DNA from: GCA-2715645 sp042095375
Lineage (GTDB): Bacteria > Bacteroidota > Bacteroidia > Cytophagales > MED-G16
Direction: 5' to 3'
DNA: 13,541 bases
Assembly: GCA_042095375.1 (NCBI GenBank)
Contig: JBELBJ010000033.1
Span: forward strand, 1-13,541
The notes below the pieces were generated by a model, which was not told the DNA's origin, did no database searches, and saw only the letters and a list, made by a program, of their open reading frames with translations. Numbering within the stretch: the stretch's first letter is position 1; the number at the start of each line of letters is the position of its first letter. Position numbers and translations under genes: made by a program. This document shows positions 1-7,787 of the stretch, one piece after another.

Positions 1-311
<311 letters not shown>

Positions 312-375
312 CAGTATAAGTGTTTTTTTTAATAATTTCTACATTAATCGCATAATGTTACGATATTAAGATTTT

Positions 376-485
376 ATGGTGACTATTGCGATGGGGTTAC
401 ACCTTTTTCCATTTCGAACAAAGAAGTTAAGCCCATCAGCGCCGATGGTACTACTGTAACCAGTGGGAGAGTAGGTCGTTGCCAG
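376..485 (+). rRNA. rrf: 5S ribosomal RNA
   Basis: The core CGAACAAAGAAGTTAAGCCC and the later GCCGATGGTACT and GGGAGAGTAGGTCG blocks are classic 5S rRNA. The ends pair with each other: TGGTGAC at 377-383 with GTTGCCA at 478-484, allowing G-U pairs, which gives a molecule of about 108-110 nt. That is normal for Bacteroidota. It is the last gene of the rRNA operon and is followed at once by a terminator. The ends are precise to a few bases only. Confidence 0.96.
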
Positions 486-496
486 ATATTTTTTTT

Positions 497-529
497 AAAA
501 AAGCCTCTTTTATTAGAGGCTTTTTTTTT
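497..529 (+). terminator. rRNA operon terminator
   Basis: The stem GCCTCT (503-508) pairs with AGAGGC (515-520) around a six-base loop, extended by an A-run (497-502) pairing with the following T-run. Nine T residues (521-529) complete an intrinsic terminator directly after 5S. A second T-run (489-496) lies on the left flank, so the element could also stop minus-strand transcription. Confidence 0.93.
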
Positions 530-539
530 AATTTGTTTT

Positions 540-1220
540 ATGTTAACAAATCAAAGAAAGAATTTAATTGAAGCAGAAAAGAATGCTGAAAATTTATTTT
601 TTGAAATTGAAAATCAAGGATTAATTAAACCTGGAAAGTTTGAGAATCAATTAAATACTGAAATATTTAATCTAGCTTATGATCTTTATGGTATAAAGAA
701 ATATTGGCATAAAAGAATAGTAAGATCTGGAAAAAACACTTTAAAACCATATAAGGAGAATCCTTCAAACCTTATAATTAAAGAAGATGATATTCTATTC
801 ATAGATTTTGGACCAATTTTTGATGAATGGGAAGCTGATTTTGGTAGAACCTACGTTCTAGGTAATGATAAGAATAAACTTAAATTAAAAGATGATATAT
901 CTATTGCTTGGGATGAATGTAAAGATTTTTTTAATGTAACAAAGAATTTAACTGGTGCTGAACTTTATAATTATGCAGTATTATCTGCAAAGAAGCATGG
1001 ATGGGAATTTGGTGGCGAAATTGCTGGTCATTTGATTGGTCACTTTCCTCATGAAAAATTAGAAAATGAAGATAAAAGAAATTATATCCATCCCAAAAAT
1101 AATGTTAATATGTCAAGTTTAGATAAGAGTGGTAATCATAGAGATTGGATTCTAGAAATACATTTTATCGATAGAGAAAAACAAATTGGTGGCTTTTTTG
1201 AACAATTACTTACCAGGTAA
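540..1220 (+). CDS. M24-family metallopeptidase (Xaa-Pro aminopeptidase-like)
   Basis: A 226-residue single-domain pita-bread-fold metalloprotease, probably cytoplasmic since no signal peptide is seen. All five metal ligands expected for family M24 can be read: Asp89 in FIDFGP, Asp100 in ADFGRTY, His164 in GHLIGH, Glu206 in LEIHF and Glu221 in GGFFEQ. It should therefore be a catalytically competent dinuclear aminopeptidase or creatinase-type enzyme. It lacks the N-terminal creatinase domain of full-length prolidases, and its substrate cannot be told from sequence. The ATG starts only ten bases after the T-tract of the rRNA terminator, so its promoter is unclear. The next in-frame Met is far inside the protein, so this start is the reasonable one. 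It converges on floA with 8 bases between the stops. Confidence 0.88.
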   Translation: MLTNQRKNLIEAEKNAENLFFEIENQGLIKPGKFENQLNTEIFNLAYDLYGIKKYWHKRIVRSGKNTLKPYKENPSNLIIKEDDILFIDFGPIFDEWEADFGRTYVLGNDKNKLKLKDDISIAWDECKDFFNVTKNLTGAELYNYAVLSAKKHGWEFGGEIAGHLIGHFPHEKLENEDKRNYIHPKNNVNMSSLDKSGNHRDWILEIHFIDREKQIGGFFEQLLTR

Positions 1221-1228
1221 TTAATACA

Positions 1229-2239
1229 TTACTCTTTTGTTGATTTTCCTTTAGACTTCTTCCCCGCTATGTTTTCTCTCATATCCGTGTCAGCTTGGAT
1301 ATTTTGAAACTTATAATAATCTAGTATTCCTAAATTTCCCTTTTTGAATGCTTGCGCCATTGCTTTTGGTACTTCTGCTTCTGCCATGATAACCTGAGCT
1401 TTAGCATCTTGTGCTTTTGCAATCATTTCTTGCTCCTCTGCTACTGCCATTGCTCTTCTTTCTTCTGCTTTAGCTTCTGCAACTTTTAAGTCTGCTTCAG
1501 CCTGATCTGTTTGAAGTTTTGCTCCAATATTTTCTCCAATATCAACATCCGCTATATCAATTGACAATATTTCAAAAGCAGTTCCAGCATCAAGACCTCT
1601 TTCAAGAACTAATTTGGAAATATTATCAGGATTTTCTAAAACAATTTTATGTGATTTTGCAGATCCTATAGAAGTTACGATTCCTTCTCCAACTCTAGCT
1701 AAAATTGTATCTTCTCCAGCACCTCCAACAAGCTGAGATATATTTGCTCTAACCGTTACTCTTGCTTTACAAATAAGTTGGATACCGTCAGCAGCTACAG
1801 CGGCTACTGAAGGGGTGTTTATTACTTTTGGATTAACAGAAATCTGTACTGCTTCAAATACATCTCTACCAGCCAAATCTATAGCAGTTGATTGTTTGAA
1901 TGTTAATTGAATATTAGCTTTTTCAGAAGATATCAATGCTTTAATAACTAGAGGAACATTTCCTCCAGCTAAGAAATGAGTTTCTAAATCACTTCCTTTC
2001 AGTTTTCTACTAGGGGAATCTTCTTCATCTTTAATAACTAAACCAGCTTTTGTTGCTGTTATTAGAGAATTGACAATTATAGAAGGGGGAACTCTTCTAA
2101 CTCTCATAAATACTAATTCTAACAAACCTATTTTAACTCCAGAAAAGATTGCCGTAATCCAAAGATTTACCGGGACAAAATATAGAAATATGAAAAGAAC
2201 TAAAATAATTCCAAATATTGCTAGAGCTGTTAATATCAT
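1229..2239 (-). CDS. floA: Flotillin-like protein FloA (UPF0365/YqfA family)
   Basis: A 336-residue membrane scaffold protein. FloA proteins are known to assemble in functional membrane microdomains. An N-terminal hydrophobic hairpin (about residues 3-45) is followed by FMRVRRVPPSIIVNSLITA, typical of this family. An SPFH/PHB-like domain follows (about 60-235, including ICKARVTVRANISQLVGGAG near 156-175). An Ala/Glu/Lys-rich coiled coil covers about 246-298, and the tail is Lys-rich. The length matches the family, and the protein looks intact. It is the last gene of the minus-strand cluster proS > nfeD > floA, ten bases after nfeD. Flotillin/NfeD neighbourhood is a recurring arrangement in bacteria, which supports the assignment. 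Confidence 0.95.
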   Translation of the reverse strand: MILTALAIFGIILVLFIFLYFVPVNLWITAIFSGVKIGLLELVFMRVRRVPPSIIVNSLITATKAGLVIKDEEDSPSRKLKGSDLETHFLAGGNVPLVIKALISSEKANIQLTFKQSTAIDLAGRDVFEAVQISVNPKVINTPSVAAVAADGIQLICKARVTVRANISQLVGGAGEDTILARVGEGIVTSIGSAKSHKIVLENPDNISKLVLERGLDAGTAFEILSIDIADVDIGENIGAKLQTDQAEADLKVAEAKAEERRAMAVAEEQEMIAKAQDAKAQVIMAEAEVPKAMAQAFKKGNLGILDYYKFQNIQADTDMRENIAGKKSKGKSTKE

Positions 2240-2249
2240 GATTTATATT

Positions 2250-2714
2250 TTATAAATTTTTAACTATTATTTTGTTATGCAAGATATCAATTATTTTGAT
2301 TTTTTTCTGTTCTTTTATATAATTTCCATTTGTTTTAATTTCATAGACTTTTCCATTAAAAACTCCTTTGCCATAAGGCTTGAGAGATGATGTTGTTATG
2401 CCTTGATCTCCTATTTTTAATAGCTTAGTTTTTCCTTTATTGAATTTTGCAGTATTAGTTTTTTTTAGTGAAAGTTTTTCCCATGTTTTTGATTTTAACA
2501 TATAAACAACTAAAATTATTAAAGCAGAGCCTGATATAGTTGAAACAATTAAACCAACTTGATTTCCAAATTCATTAAAAGCATAATAATTAGATAATAA
2601 GAAACAGATAGAGCCAATAATACCAAAAACTGTGGTTCCTGGTATAAATATAATTTCAATTAATATTAAGATTAATCCAATAATTAAAAGACTTATTACT
2701 ATAATCCACTCCAT
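2250..2714 (-). CDS. NfeD-family membrane protein, short form
   Basis: A 154-residue membrane protein. Hydrophobic segments are at about residues 3-23, 29-46 and 54-73. They are followed by a basic linker and a C-terminal OB-fold (about 98-154) with the family pattern IGDQGITTSSLKPYGKGVF, then GKVYEIKT and a final beta strand. This is the short NfeD type, without the ClpP-like protease domain of long NfeD proteins. Short NfeD proteins are thought to partner flotillins through the soluble OB domain, and floA follows ten bases downstream, so a joint role at the membrane is likely. proS ends nine bases upstream, which suggests co-transcription. No key feature is missing. Confidence 0.9.
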   Translation of the reverse strand: MEWIIVISLLIIGLILILIEIIFIPGTTVFGIIGSICFLLSNYYAFNEFGNQVGLIVSTISGSALIILVVYMLKSKTWEKLSLKKTNTAKFNKGKTKLLKIGDQGITTSSLKPYGKGVFNGKVYEIKTNGNYIKEQKKIKIIDILHNKIIVKNL

Positions 2715-2723
2715 TTTATTAGT

Positions 2724-4199
2724 TTAATATGCTTTAGCAAAAATAACTTTTTGTTTTGAAGGTTTACCGGTCACAATACATTTTCCTGGTTTTCCTTTAT
2801 TTTCATATGGAATACATCTTATTGTAGCTTTTGTATCTGATTTTATTTTTTCTTCAGTTTTTTCAGTTCCATCCCAGTGAGCATAAATAAATCCAGAATT
2901 GTTTTTTGCTAGAGTCTTGAACTCATTGTAATCCTTTGCCTCATGACTATTTTTATCTCGAAAATTTTTAGCCTTTTTTAAAATATCTTTTTGAATTAGT
3001 TTTAAAATTTGTTGTATTTTTTGTTCAGCATTTTCTACACTAATAATTTCTTTTTTAAGATTATCTCTTCTTGCAATTTCTAAAGTATTTTTTTCTAAAT
3101 CTCTAGGTCCTAGAGCTATTCTTACAGGAACACCTTTCATTTCATATTCAGCAAATTTCCAACCTGGTTTATGAAACTTTCTGTCATCAATTTTACAACT
3201 AATATTTAATTTTAAAAGACTAGTTTTAATTTTTTCAAATAAATTAATTATAGCTTCATATTCATCATCGGAATTAAATATAGGAACCATTACTACTTGA
3301 ATTGGAGCCAAGTTTGGAGGTAGAATCAATCCATTATTATCTGAGTGTGACATAATTAATGCTCCTATCAATCTTGTGGATACCCCCCAAGATGTTCCCC
3401 ATACATAATCCATTTTACCATCCGAGTTTGCAAATTGAACATCAAATGCTTTTGCGAAATTTTGACCTAAAAAATGTGAGGTTCCTGCTTGAAGTGCTTT
3501 ACCATCTTGCATTAGGGCTTCAATACAATAAGTATCTATAGCTCCCGCAAACTTTTCTGATTCTGACTTTATTCCTTTTAAAACAGGGATACTCATATAT
3601 TCTTCTAAAAATGATGAATAAATATTTAAAATTGTTAGTGTTTCTTTGATTGCTTCATCTTTATTTGAATGAGCGGTATGACCTTCTTGCCACAGAAACT
3701 CAGAAGTTCTTAAAAATAATCTAGTTCTCATTTCCCATCGAACTACATTAGCCCATTGATTTACTAATATTGGAAGATCCCTATATGATTGAATCCAATT
3801 CTTGTAACTATTCCAAATTACAGTTTCTGAGGTAGGTCTTACAATTAATTCTTCTTCTAATTTTGCATTAGGATCAACAATAAGCCCCTTTTTATTTTCA
3901 TCATTTTTTAATCTATAATGAGTAACAACCGCACATTCTTTTGCAAAACCTTCAACATGATCGGCTTCTTTACTTAAATAAGACTTTGGAATAAAAAGCG
4001 GAAAATATGCATTATAATGACCTGAATCTTTAAACATTTTATCTAGAACAGATTGCATCTTTTCCCAAATCGAATATCCATATGGTTTTATGATCATACA
4101 TCCTCTTACAGGAGAGTTCTCTGCAAGATCTGCTTTCTTAATTATTTCATTATACCAACCTGAAAAATCTTTATTTTTATCTGGGATTCCTTTGCTCAT
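2724..4199 (-). CDS. proS: Proline--tRNA ligase, archaeal/eukaryal-type (ProS type 3)
   Basis: A 491-residue class II aminoacyl-tRNA synthetase that charges tRNA-Pro in the cytoplasm. The N-terminal block ADLAENSPVRGCMIIKPYG (23-41) is typical of the short ProS form, which lacks the bacterial YbaK-like editing insertion. RPTSE (121-125) is the TxE proline-binding loop. Motif 2 is RWEMRTRLFLRTSEF (154-168) followed by QEGHTAH, and motif 3 is GTSWGVSTRLIGAL (268-281). The anticodon-binding domain covers about 300-400. The C-terminal domain ends with the characteristic aromatic tail IFAKAY. In that domain only Cys462 and Cys474 remain, so the four-Cys zinc site seen in some relatives is probably lost. 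The start fits homologues I know. It is first in the cluster with nfeD and floA. Confidence 0.97.
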   Translation of the reverse strand: MSKGIPDKNKDFSGWYNEIIKKADLAENSPVRGCMIIKPYGYSIWEKMQSVLDKMFKDSGHYNAYFPLFIPKSYLSKEADHVEGFAKECAVVTHYRLKNDENKKGLIVDPNAKLEEELIVRPTSETVIWNSYKNWIQSYRDLPILVNQWANVVRWEMRTRLFLRTSEFLWQEGHTAHSNKDEAIKETLTILNIYSSFLEEYMSIPVLKGIKSESEKFAGAIDTYCIEALMQDGKALQAGTSHFLGQNFAKAFDVQFANSDGKMDYVWGTSWGVSTRLIGALIMSHSDNNGLILPPNLAPIQVVMVPIFNSDDEYEAIINLFEKIKTSLLKLNISCKIDDRKFHKPGWKFAEYEMKGVPVRIALGPRDLEKNTLEIARRDNLKKEIISVENAEQKIQQILKLIQKDILKKAKNFRDKNSHEAKDYNEFKTLAKNNSGFIYAHWDGTEKTEEKIKSDTKATIRCIPYENKGKPGKCIVTGKPSKQKVIFAKAY

Positions 4200-4296
4200 T
4201 TAAATTAAAATTACTTTTCTAAAAGGCTAAATTATAAAATGAATGCAACATAAATTAGTCTTTTTCGTTATATTTAGTGAATATTGTATAACAAAA

Positions 4297-5721
4297 ATGA
4301 GAACTATTAATCCTTTCCAAAGCAATCAAATCAACAAGAATATACTTACGCTTGTATTGATCTTATTTACTTTTGTTTCTTTTTCTCAAGAATATGATGA
4401 CCTCTATTTTAATAAAAATGATAGAAAGACTATTGTTCAGAAAAACAATTTATCTGCTCAAGAAATTATAAATCAATATAAAAATGATTTAACCCTGAGG
4501 AATGTTGAACTTAAAGATAATATTAATCCTGAACTGTTAAATAAATATAAGAGCAATTCACAAGAGGTATTGGATAAAAGGGTAAAAGTTATTTCTAAAT
4601 CTTTAAAATATAATAGAGATAATCTTTTCTTTAGGCCTTCAAAAAACAATTACAATAATTACTTTAAAAACTTTTATGGTTTATCAAACTCAGGATCTTA
4701 TGGCTACAGTGATCCTTTCGCTTATGAAAGACTTGTTAATGGTTATTACTATGATCCTTACATGAATAATATGAGTTGGAGTAACGCTAGATGGTTAGCT
4801 AAATTATATAGATATAATCCATTGCTTTTATTTTCAGATCCATACTTTAGCATGTATCATGGTAATACAATGTTTTCTCCAATTGATTTTTGGGGTTATA
4901 ATGGATATGGTTTTAATTCTATATGTGTATTAAGTACAAATAACCCATATGGTCTATATTCATATGGGGGTAATTATGGTAACAACTATATAAATAACAA
5001 CTATATAAATAATACATTTAATACTATGAATAATGTTTCTAATCAAATTAGAGGTCCTCGTGTTTCTCGAAATTCAGGTTCTATTAATGGTGAAAACGTT
5101 GACCAATTTGTAAAAAGAGGTAGGTCTTTAGTAAGAGAAGGTGAGATTAATAATGATGGTCGTTATCAAAGAGGTTCAAACTCACAAAATGAATATTTAA
5201 GATCTAAAGTTAGTAATGAAAGAAACCTTAGAAATGATATTAGTTCAAGATCAGATACTAGAAATAATTATAATGACCAGCTGTCTAGAAGAAGAGGAAT
5301 GAATTCAGAAAATACTAGTGTTTCCAGCAAAAAAGCTATGCGTATCTATTCTAGTTATGATCAAAACACTTCTAGATCTTCAATAAATAGAGGTAGTGGT
5401 TATGAAAGAAATTCATCCAGTAGAAATAATGGTTCATTAAACGATAATTCAGGTAGACGTTCAAGTTATAATTATTCAAAAGAATCTTATACAAGAAATT
5501 CAAATTCAAATTCATCCTTTTACAATAGATCTAATTCATCAACCAATAGAAGTAATAGTAATTATTCTTCTGGCACAGCTGGTTTTAACAGAAGTTCTGG
5601 TAGTGGTTTTTCCAGCGGTGGAGTAAGTTCTGGTTCGTCAAGAGTAGGTGGTTCTAGCGGTGGAAATTCTGGTGGCGGTTCGTCTAAAGGCGGCGGTTCA
5701 TCTAGAGGAGGAGTTAATTAA
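4297..5721 (+). CDS. Secreted Asn/Ser/Arg/Gly-rich protein of unknown function
   Basis: I do not recognise a functional domain. The frame is open from an ATG at 4243, but the ATG at 4297 gives a proper signal peptide: basic MR start, hydrophobic ILTLVLILFTFV, cleavage near SFSQ at residues 28-31, then acidic EYDDLYF. I therefore chose it (474 residues). A mixed region (about 32-225) is rich in Tyr/Asn with aromatic stretches such as SDPFAYERLVNGYYYDPYMN. From about 250 the protein turns into disordered-looking Arg/Ser/Asn sequence, and the last 50 residues are almost only Gly/Ser with a few Arg/Lys. A TATATTTA at 4269-4276 resembles the Bacteroidota -7 box but lacks a clear -33 partner. The gene is followed after 17 bases by an outer-membrane protein, so a surface or periplasmic envelope role is a reasonable guess. 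Confidence 0.75.
   Translation: MRTINPFQSNQINKNILTLVLILFTFVSFSQEYDDLYFNKNDRKTIVQKNNLSAQEIINQYKNDLTLRNVELKDNINPELLNKYKSNSQEVLDKRVKVISKSLKYNRDNLFFRPSKNNYNNYFKNFYGLSNSGSYGYSDPFAYERLVNGYYYDPYMNNMSWSNARWLAKLYRYNPLLLFSDPYFSMYHGNTMFSPIDFWGYNGYGFNSICVLSTNNPYGLYSYGGNYGNNYINNNYINNTFNTMNNVSNQIRGPRVSRNSGSINGENVDQFVKRGRSLVREGEINNDGRYQRGSNSQNEYLRSKVSNERNLRNDISSRSDTRNNYNDQLSRRRGMNSENTSVSSKKAMRIYSSYDQNTSRSSINRGSGYERNSSSRNNGSLNDNSGRRSSYNYSKESYTRNSNSNSSFYNRSNSSTNRSNSNYSSGTAGFNRSSGSGFSSGGVSSGSSRVGGSSGGNSGGGSSKGGGSSRGGVN
4981..5010 (+). repeat. Perfect 15-bp tandem duplication in the secreted-protein gene
   Basis: AACAACTATATAAAT occurs twice in direct succession (4981-4995 and 4996-5010). It is in frame and encodes NNYIN twice (residues 229-238 counted from the 4297 start). 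It sits where the aromatic region passes into the low-complexity tail, and looks like a recent slippage duplication. Confidence 0.95.
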
Positions 5722-5738
5722 TTTTTTCTAAATTATAT

Positions 5739-7301
5739 ATGAAAGGTTTTAAGCTTATAATTCTTTTAAGCATAATATTTTTTTGTCCTTTTATTTCATT
5801 TTCACAGTTTGGTTACTATGATGATGTAACAAGGTTTGGTCAAAATTTTTCATTGGGAACAACTAGAATTCAGTCACTAGGAGGTATTAACACATCTATA
5901 GGAGGTGATATATCATCAATTTCAGGGAATCCTGCCGGGTTGGGTTTTTTTAATTCAAATTATTTTTCTATTACAATTAATTCATCTTCTTTATCATCTT
6001 CTTCAATTTTTAATAATGAAACCTCCACTTCTTCTATTAAGAATTTTGGTTTAGATAATTTCGGTTTAGTTTATTCCTTAGGAAAAAAATCTACGAAAGA
6101 AAGTTGCTCAGATTGCGTGAAATTTAATTTAGGTGTAGGCTATAATAAAGTTAATGATTTTAAAGAATCTGTTTATTATGCTGGATATAACAATAGTAAC
6201 TCAATTATTGATTATTTTCTTAAACAATCTCAAGGAATTACTTTATCTCAATTGGGAAGCTCATCATCACTATCTGGGTTTGAGATTATACAAGAGGCCT
6301 ATGATCATTATTTAATTAATCCAAATCCTTCTTTAGAGGATAATTATTACTCCTTCGTTGGGGGTTTTCCTTACCAGCAGGAAACAATTACTAATCAAGG
6401 CAATCAATACAAATTATCTTTTTCAATTGGTGGTAATTATCAGGATAATATTTTTTTTGGTGCAGGGCTATCTTTTAATTCTATTTTTTTTCAACAAAAT
6501 AGATCATATATAGAAAATCAATTTGAAGTTTTTGAAAATGAAAAATGGGTTTCAGAAAATATATTAGACTATTTGGAATTAAATGATAGATTGGAAACAA
6601 TAGGCTCAGGAATATCAGGATCATTGGGGGTAATCATAAAGCCAACACCTTCAATAAATTTTGGTATCTCCTATAAAACTAAAACCAACTATAAGTTAAA
6701 AGAAGAAAGTGGTTCTAATTTGTATTCAAATTATTTTAACTATTATTTTGCTGCTGAAGATACTCTTTTATCTTATTCAGAATCAGCTACCCAAACAATA
6801 TCTACTAACTACAATTTGATTATTCCTGGCACACTTAGTTTGGGAACTACGTTTTTTATTGATAAATATGGATTTATTTCTGCTGATATTGATTTTATAA
6901 ATTATTCTTATTCTAAAATAAATTCAGAAAATAGTTTTGATCCCTATTTGGATAACGAGGCTATTGCTGATATATATAGGCCAGCATCAAATTTTAGGAT
7001 AGGGGGAGAGGGAAGATTTAAAAAAGTATTTTATGTTAGAATGGGGTACCAATATTTAGGAAATCCATATGATAAAGATTTAGAATACATGAATCAACTT
7101 GATAAAAGTAGTTCTGTAAGAAGTTTTGGTATAGGATTTATGAAAAATAAGTTTAGTATTGATATTGCTTATAGAAATGAAAAAAAACGAGATCGTTTTT
7201 CTCCCTATAATTTTGGCGGTGTTTTAAGGCCGATAGCAAAAACCAATTATAATAAAAATTCAATTATTATCTCATTAGGATTTAAGTTGACGAATAATTG
7301 A
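5739..7301 (+). CDS. OmpP1/FadL-like outer-membrane beta-barrel protein
   Basis: A 520-residue probable outer-membrane channel. The signal peptide (1-23) ends in ISFSQ. The mature N-terminus contains SLGGINTSIGGDISSISG then NPAGLGFF (about 46-71). The NPAGL signature in this position is typical of FadL/OmpP1/TodX-type barrels, which take up hydrophobic compounds. The rest alternates polar and aromatic residues with many Gly/Asn turns, as expected for beta strands, and ends in a final strand NSIIISLGFKLTNN. The ligand cannot be inferred, and the match to FadL is by N-terminal signature and architecture only. It follows the low-complexity secreted protein by 17 bases, suggesting one transcript. 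Its last 27 bases overlap the 3' end of aroK on the other strand. Confidence 0.82.
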   Translation: MKGFKLIILLSIIFFCPFISFSQFGYYDDVTRFGQNFSLGTTRIQSLGGINTSIGGDISSISGNPAGLGFFNSNYFSITINSSSLSSSSIFNNETSTSSIKNFGLDNFGLVYSLGKKSTKESCSDCVKFNLGVGYNKVNDFKESVYYAGYNNSNSIIDYFLKQSQGITLSQLGSSSSLSGFEIIQEAYDHYLINPNPSLEDNYYSFVGGFPYQQETITNQGNQYKLSFSIGGNYQDNIFFGAGLSFNSIFFQQNRSYIENQFEVFENEKWVSENILDYLELNDRLETIGSGISGSLGVIIKPTPSINFGISYKTKTNYKLKEESGSNLYSNYFNYYFAAEDTLLSYSESATQTISTNYNLIIPGTLSLGTTFFIDKYGFISADIDFINYSYSKINSENSFDPYLDNEAIADIYRPASNFRIGGEGRFKKVFYVRMGYQYLGNPYDKDLEYMNQLDKSSSVRSFGIGFMKNKFSIDIAYRNEKKRDRFSPYNFGGVLRPIAKTNYNKNSIIISLGFKLTNN

Positions 7302-7778
7302 TAGTATTTCCTTTTTTTGATCTTTTATTTCAGAAATTGTATGATTAGATTCTTGATAGAATGATTTTCTCTCATCATACATTTTTTTGAGAATTTGATT
7401 CTTATCTTCATAGCTATTTAATAAAGGTCTGTTTTTTGATTTCTTAAGCCTGTTCTCAAGTTCATTTAAGTTGATATCAAGAAATATTGAGACTCCATTA
7501 TCATTTATAATTTTCATATTGTTATTAAAACAAGGTGTTCCACCTCCAGTTGCCAAAATAAAAGAATCACTATTTTTTATAATTGAATTGAGAACTTCAG
7601 TTTCAATTTTTCTAAAATATTCTTCACCTTTTAAATTAAATAATTCATTAATACTTTTTTTTTCAATCGTTTCGATTTCTTTATCAAGGTCAATGAACTG
7701 GATATTTATTTCTTTTGAAATCATTTTTGCTAATGATGATTTGCCAGATGCAGGCATACCTACTAAAAAATATTTCAT
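7275..7778 (-). CDS. aroK: Shikimate kinase
   Basis: A 167-residue cytoplasmic kinase that phosphorylates shikimate at the 3-hydroxyl with ATP, the fifth step of the shikimate pathway. The P-loop GMPASGKSS is at residues 7-15. The shikimate-binding Asp pair FIDLD is at 28-32, with Arg56 in EEYFRKIE and the GGG turn at 78-80 (ATGGGTP). The lid arginine is Arg117 in RPLL, and Arg137 lies in YDERKSFY. These positions match E. coli AroK closely and nothing essential is missing. It is the third gene of the DUF1599 > BT_3928-like > aroK cluster, nine bases after the previous stop. No other aromatic-pathway gene is in the window. Confidence 0.96.
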   Translation of the reverse strand: MKYFLVGMPASGKSSLAKMISKEINIQFIDLDKEIETIEKKSINELFNLKGEEYFRKIETEVLNSIIKNSDSFILATGGGTPCFNNNMKIINDNGVSIFLDINLNELENRLKKSKNRPLLNSYEDKNQILKKMYDERKSFYQESNHTISEIKDQKKEILSIIRQLKS

Positions 7779-7787
7779 CGGCTTAAT

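Noticed and set aside
2070..2255. Plus-strand open frame of 61 codons
   Set aside because: Antisense to the conserved 5' part of floA, with no family features; a shadow frame.
3359..3541. Plus-strand open frame of 60 codons
   Set aside because: Antisense to the catalytic core of proS; a shadow frame.
4243..4296. Upstream ATG extending the secreted protein by 18 residues
   Set aside because: The extension places a second hydrophobic stretch before the signal peptide and gives an unlikely N-terminus. The ATG at 4297 starts a normal signal peptide.
4200..4296. Divergent promoters between proS and the secreted-protein gene
   Set aside because: Only single-mismatch -7 boxes are present, without a TTG at the right distance on either strand; promoters probably exist here but I cannot place them.
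5571..5721. Gly/Ser-rich end as a foreign insertion, because it is richer in G than its surroundings
   Set aside because: The shift is explained by Gly codons in a low-complexity tail; there are no flanking repeats or mobile genes.
7260..7301. Nine-base inverted repeat TCAATTATT / AATAATTGA as a terminator for the barrel gene
   Set aside because: The stem is pure weak A/T with two G-C pairs at most, the loop is 24 bases, and no T-run follows; chance is likely in this base composition.
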